The notes beneath the pieces are model-generated. The model made no database searches and was not told the origin of the DNA. It saw only the letters and a list, made by a program, of their open reading frames with translations. Positions 6,455-7,845 of a stretch of 7,845 nt of DNA are shown one piece after another. Made by a program: the position numbers and the translations under genes. The DNA comes from an uncultured Eubacteriales bacterium (lineage in GTDB: Bacteria > Bacillota > Clostridia > Oscillospirales > Ruminococcaceae). The DNA is taken from contig CAUHFD010000138.1 of NCBI GenBank assembly GCA_959605275.1, positions 1-7,845 of the forward strand, written 5' to 3'. Position 1 is the first letter of the stretch. Every line of letters starts with the position of its first letter.

Positions 6455-7489
6455 ATGCAGACTTATACTTATGTTTCAAAAGGAAAATTTGAATTAATGA
6501 AAAAGCCAAAGCCTGTGCTGATGCATGAAAGAGATGCCATTGTAAAGGTGACACTTGCCAGTATTTGTTCCAGTGACCTGCACATTAAGCATGGAAGCGT
6601 TCCACGGGCAGTGCCGGGGATTACAGTCGGTCATGAGATGGTTGGAATTGTGGAAGAAGTCGGAACTGCTGTGAAGAATGTGAAGCCAGGAGACCGAGTG
6701 ACGGTAAATGTAGAAACTTTTTGTGGAGAATGTTTTTTCTGCAAGAAAGGTTATGTGAATAACTGTACCGATGAAAATGGCGGCTGGGCTCTTGGATGCC
6801 GTATCGATGGCGGTCAGGCAGAATATGTCCGTGTACCATTTGCAGATCAGGGGCTGAATAAGATTCCGGATAAAGTTACGGACAGACAGGCGTTATTTGT
6901 AGGAGATGTACTTGCCACCGGTTACTGGGCAGCACGTTTTTCCGAGATCACTGAGGATGACACGGTGCTGATCATTGGAGCCGGTCCTACAGGTATCTGT
7001 ACCTTACTGTCTGTTATGCTGAAAAATCCGAAGCGGATCATCATGTGTGAAAAATCCGAAAAGCGTATGCACTTTATCAGGGAACATTATCCGGAAGTTC
7101 TTACAGTTTCGCCGGAAGAATGTTTTGATTTTGTTCAGGCAAACAGCGAGCATGGTGGAGCGGATGTTGTTCTTGAAGTTGCAGGAGCAGAATCTACTTT
7201 CCGTCTTGCATGGGAATGCGCAAGGCCAAATGCAATCGTGACGGTGGTGGCACTTTACGATAAAGCCCAGACGTTACCTCTGCCGGATATGTATGGAAAG
7301 AATCTGACTTTTAAAACAGGAGGAGTAGACGGTTGTGATTGTGAAGAAACGCTGAGACTGATCGCGGAAGGTAAGATCAACACGGAACCACTGATCACAC
7401 ACACCTATCCACTTAGCAGAATCGAAGAAGCCTATGAACTTTTTGAAAATAAGAGGAACGGCGTGATCAAGGTGGCGGTAGAATGTTAA
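6455..7489 (+). CDS. Zinc-dependent medium-chain alcohol dehydrogenase
   Basis: This 344-residue cytoplasmic oxidoreductase of the MDR superfamily interconverts an alcohol and a carbonyl compound using a nicotinamide cofactor. Catalytic zinc ligands can be placed at C38 (SICSSDLH), H60 and E61 (VGHEMVG), and D151 (GDVLATGY), the last as in the thermophilic secondary alcohol dehydrogenase group. Four cysteines, C90, C93, C96 and C104, form the structural zinc lobe. The Rossmann motif is GAGPTG (175-180). An acidic E199 at the end of the next strand (IIMCEKSEKR) points to NAD rather than NADP. ATG at 6455 is chosen over the in-frame GTG at 6440 and ATG at 6443, because MQTYTYVSKGKF matches the usual family N-terminus and GGGGAA sits just upstream. 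The preceding gene ends 55 bp earlier on the same strand, so co-transcription is possible. The substrate cannot be told. Confidence 0.92.
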   Translation: MQTYTYVSKGKFELMKKPKPVLMHERDAIVKVTLASICSSDLHIKHGSVPRAVPGITVGHEMVGIVEEVGTAVKNVKPGDRVTVNVETFCGECFFCKKGYVNNCTDENGGWALGCRIDGGQAEYVRVPFADQGLNKIPDKVTDRQALFVGDVLATGYWAARFSEITEDDTVLIIGAGPTGICTLLSVMLKNPKRIIMCEKSEKRMHFIREHYPEVLTVSPEECFDFVQANSEHGGADVVLEVAGAESTFRLAWECARPNAIVTVVALYDKAQTLPLPDMYGKNLTFKTGGVDGCDCEETLRLIAEGKINTEPLITHTYPLSRIEEAYELFENKRNGVIKVAVEC

Positions 7490-7507
7490 ATATAATAGAA
7501 ATAAAAG

Positions 7508-7567
7508 ATGCCACAGAGTAAGATTTTAATGAAAGCGGTTGAATTTGATATATCAGAAATAGAATGA
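7508..7567 (+). other. Very short possible reading frame, 19 codons
   Basis: ATG at 7508 opens a 19-residue frame (MPQSKILMKAVEFDISEIE) that ends with a TGA overlapping the ATG of the next small frame. It begins 18 bp after the alcohol dehydrogenase stop. No convincing ribosome site is present. The peptide-like composition and the ATGA overlap could mean that the two frames are pieces of one decayed gene. I do not recognise the sequence. Confidence 0.2.
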
Positions 7568-7734
7568 AAATTCATGTAGAAGACTTGATGTTATATCATT
7601 CAGCACCATCAAAGCTTTCGGAAGCAACGTTGTATTCACAGAACGCACCGATGAATCATGAAATGAACGATACAGCAAAGAAGCAGTATAATTTACTTCT
7701 TGATGTAATTGATTTGTGTGCGATTTATTATTAA
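7564..7734 (+). CDS. Hypothetical small protein, 56 residues, possibly a gene remnant
   Basis: A 56-codon frame starts with ATG at 7564, overlapping the stop of the 19-codon frame before it, and ends with TAA at 7732. The product starts MKIHVEDLMLYHSAPSKLSE and ends with a hydrophobic, probably helical stretch (YNLLLDVIDLCAIYY). No signal peptide, zinc motif or known family pattern was recognised. No clear ribosome site precedes it; the nearest purine-rich stretch is too weak to decide. Codon use looks ordinary for the region. It may be a real small gene, or the 3' end of a decayed gene whose upstream part is the overlapping 19-codon frame. Together with its flanks it makes up the roughly 310-base interval (7490-7799) that has no recognised gene. 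Confidence 0.35.
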   Translation: MKIHVEDLMLYHSAPSKLSEATLYSQNAPMNHEMNDTAKKQYNLLLDVIDLCAIYY

Positions 7735-7741
7735 AGGTACC

Positions 7742-7747
7742 TATAAT
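7742..7747 (+). promoter_or_regulatory. Possible -10 box for the gene at the right edge
   Basis: A perfect TATAAT lies 52 bp before the start codon at 7800. No convincing -35 hexamer is found 16-18 bp upstream (TGCGAT at 7719-7724 is poor) and there is no extended -10 TG. It may be a regulated promoter or a chance match in AT-rich DNA. Confidence 0.35.
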
Positions 7748-7799
7748 TTACCGAATAGCAGTTTTGTGTCAATCGAAATGAAATGGAGATGTGGATTAG

Positions 7800-7845
7800 A
7801 TGAGTGAATTAATTACTGCCCAAAACTTGGAGCTTGTTATAAAAA
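7800..7845 (+). CDS. Start of an unidentified gene, cut by the window edge
   Basis: ATG at 7800 opens a frame reading MSELITAQNLELVIK to the window end. GGAG at 7785-7788 lies 11 nt upstream, which is somewhat long but usable. The pattern of a few polar residues followed by an NLELVI-type beta strand resembles the N-terminus of many ABC ATPases, but 15 residues are far too few to assign a family. Confidence 0.5.
   Translation, partial: MSELITAQNLELVIK

Overview
The window looks like chromosomal DNA from a low-to-mid GC Gram-positive anaerobe, most likely a gut Clostridia member of the Lachnospiraceae type. The grounds are purine-rich ribosome binding sites, sigma-A-type promoters, a two-component system paired with an FtsX-type ABC transporter, a clostridial TraX-family membrane protein and a zinc alcohol dehydrogenase. 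The genus cannot be fixed from the sequence alone.

Left part (about 30-5230, all + strand): a self-contained sensing and transport module. An OmpR/PhoB-type response regulator (91-774) overlaps a short-loop, intramembrane-sensing type histidine kinase (771-1802). A 122-bp intergenic region follows, then an ABC ATPase (1925-2590) and an 858-residue FtsX-type permease with two large extracytoplasmic domains (2605-5181). A strong hairpin terminator (5191-5230) closes the unit. The most notable feature is regulatory. The promoters of the regulator pair and of the transporter pair carry the same architecture: two TGTGA repeats 11 bp apart, placed at exactly the same distance from the -10 box. The transporter promoter also has a perfect 12-bp inverted repeat of the same motif just upstream. 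The simple reading is that the regulator controls both its own operon and the transporter, as in Bce-like peptide-antibiotic detoxification modules. The substrate cannot be read from the sequence, and the permease does not have the BceB layout.

Middle (5231-5655): a junction-like stretch. It holds a minus-strand XRE-type helix-turn-helix gene cut off after 45 codons, probably a remnant, and then a good sigma-A promoter reading rightward.

Right part (5571-7845, + strand): a TraX-family integral membrane protein (5656-6399) is followed closely by a medium-chain zinc alcohol dehydrogenase (6455-7489). About 310 bases without a recognised gene come next. They hold a possible 56-codon small ORF and a perfect TATAAT box. 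The first 15 codons of another gene run off the right edge. Nothing links this part functionally to the left module. No RNA genes, CRISPR arrays, insertion sequences or clear attachment sites were seen.
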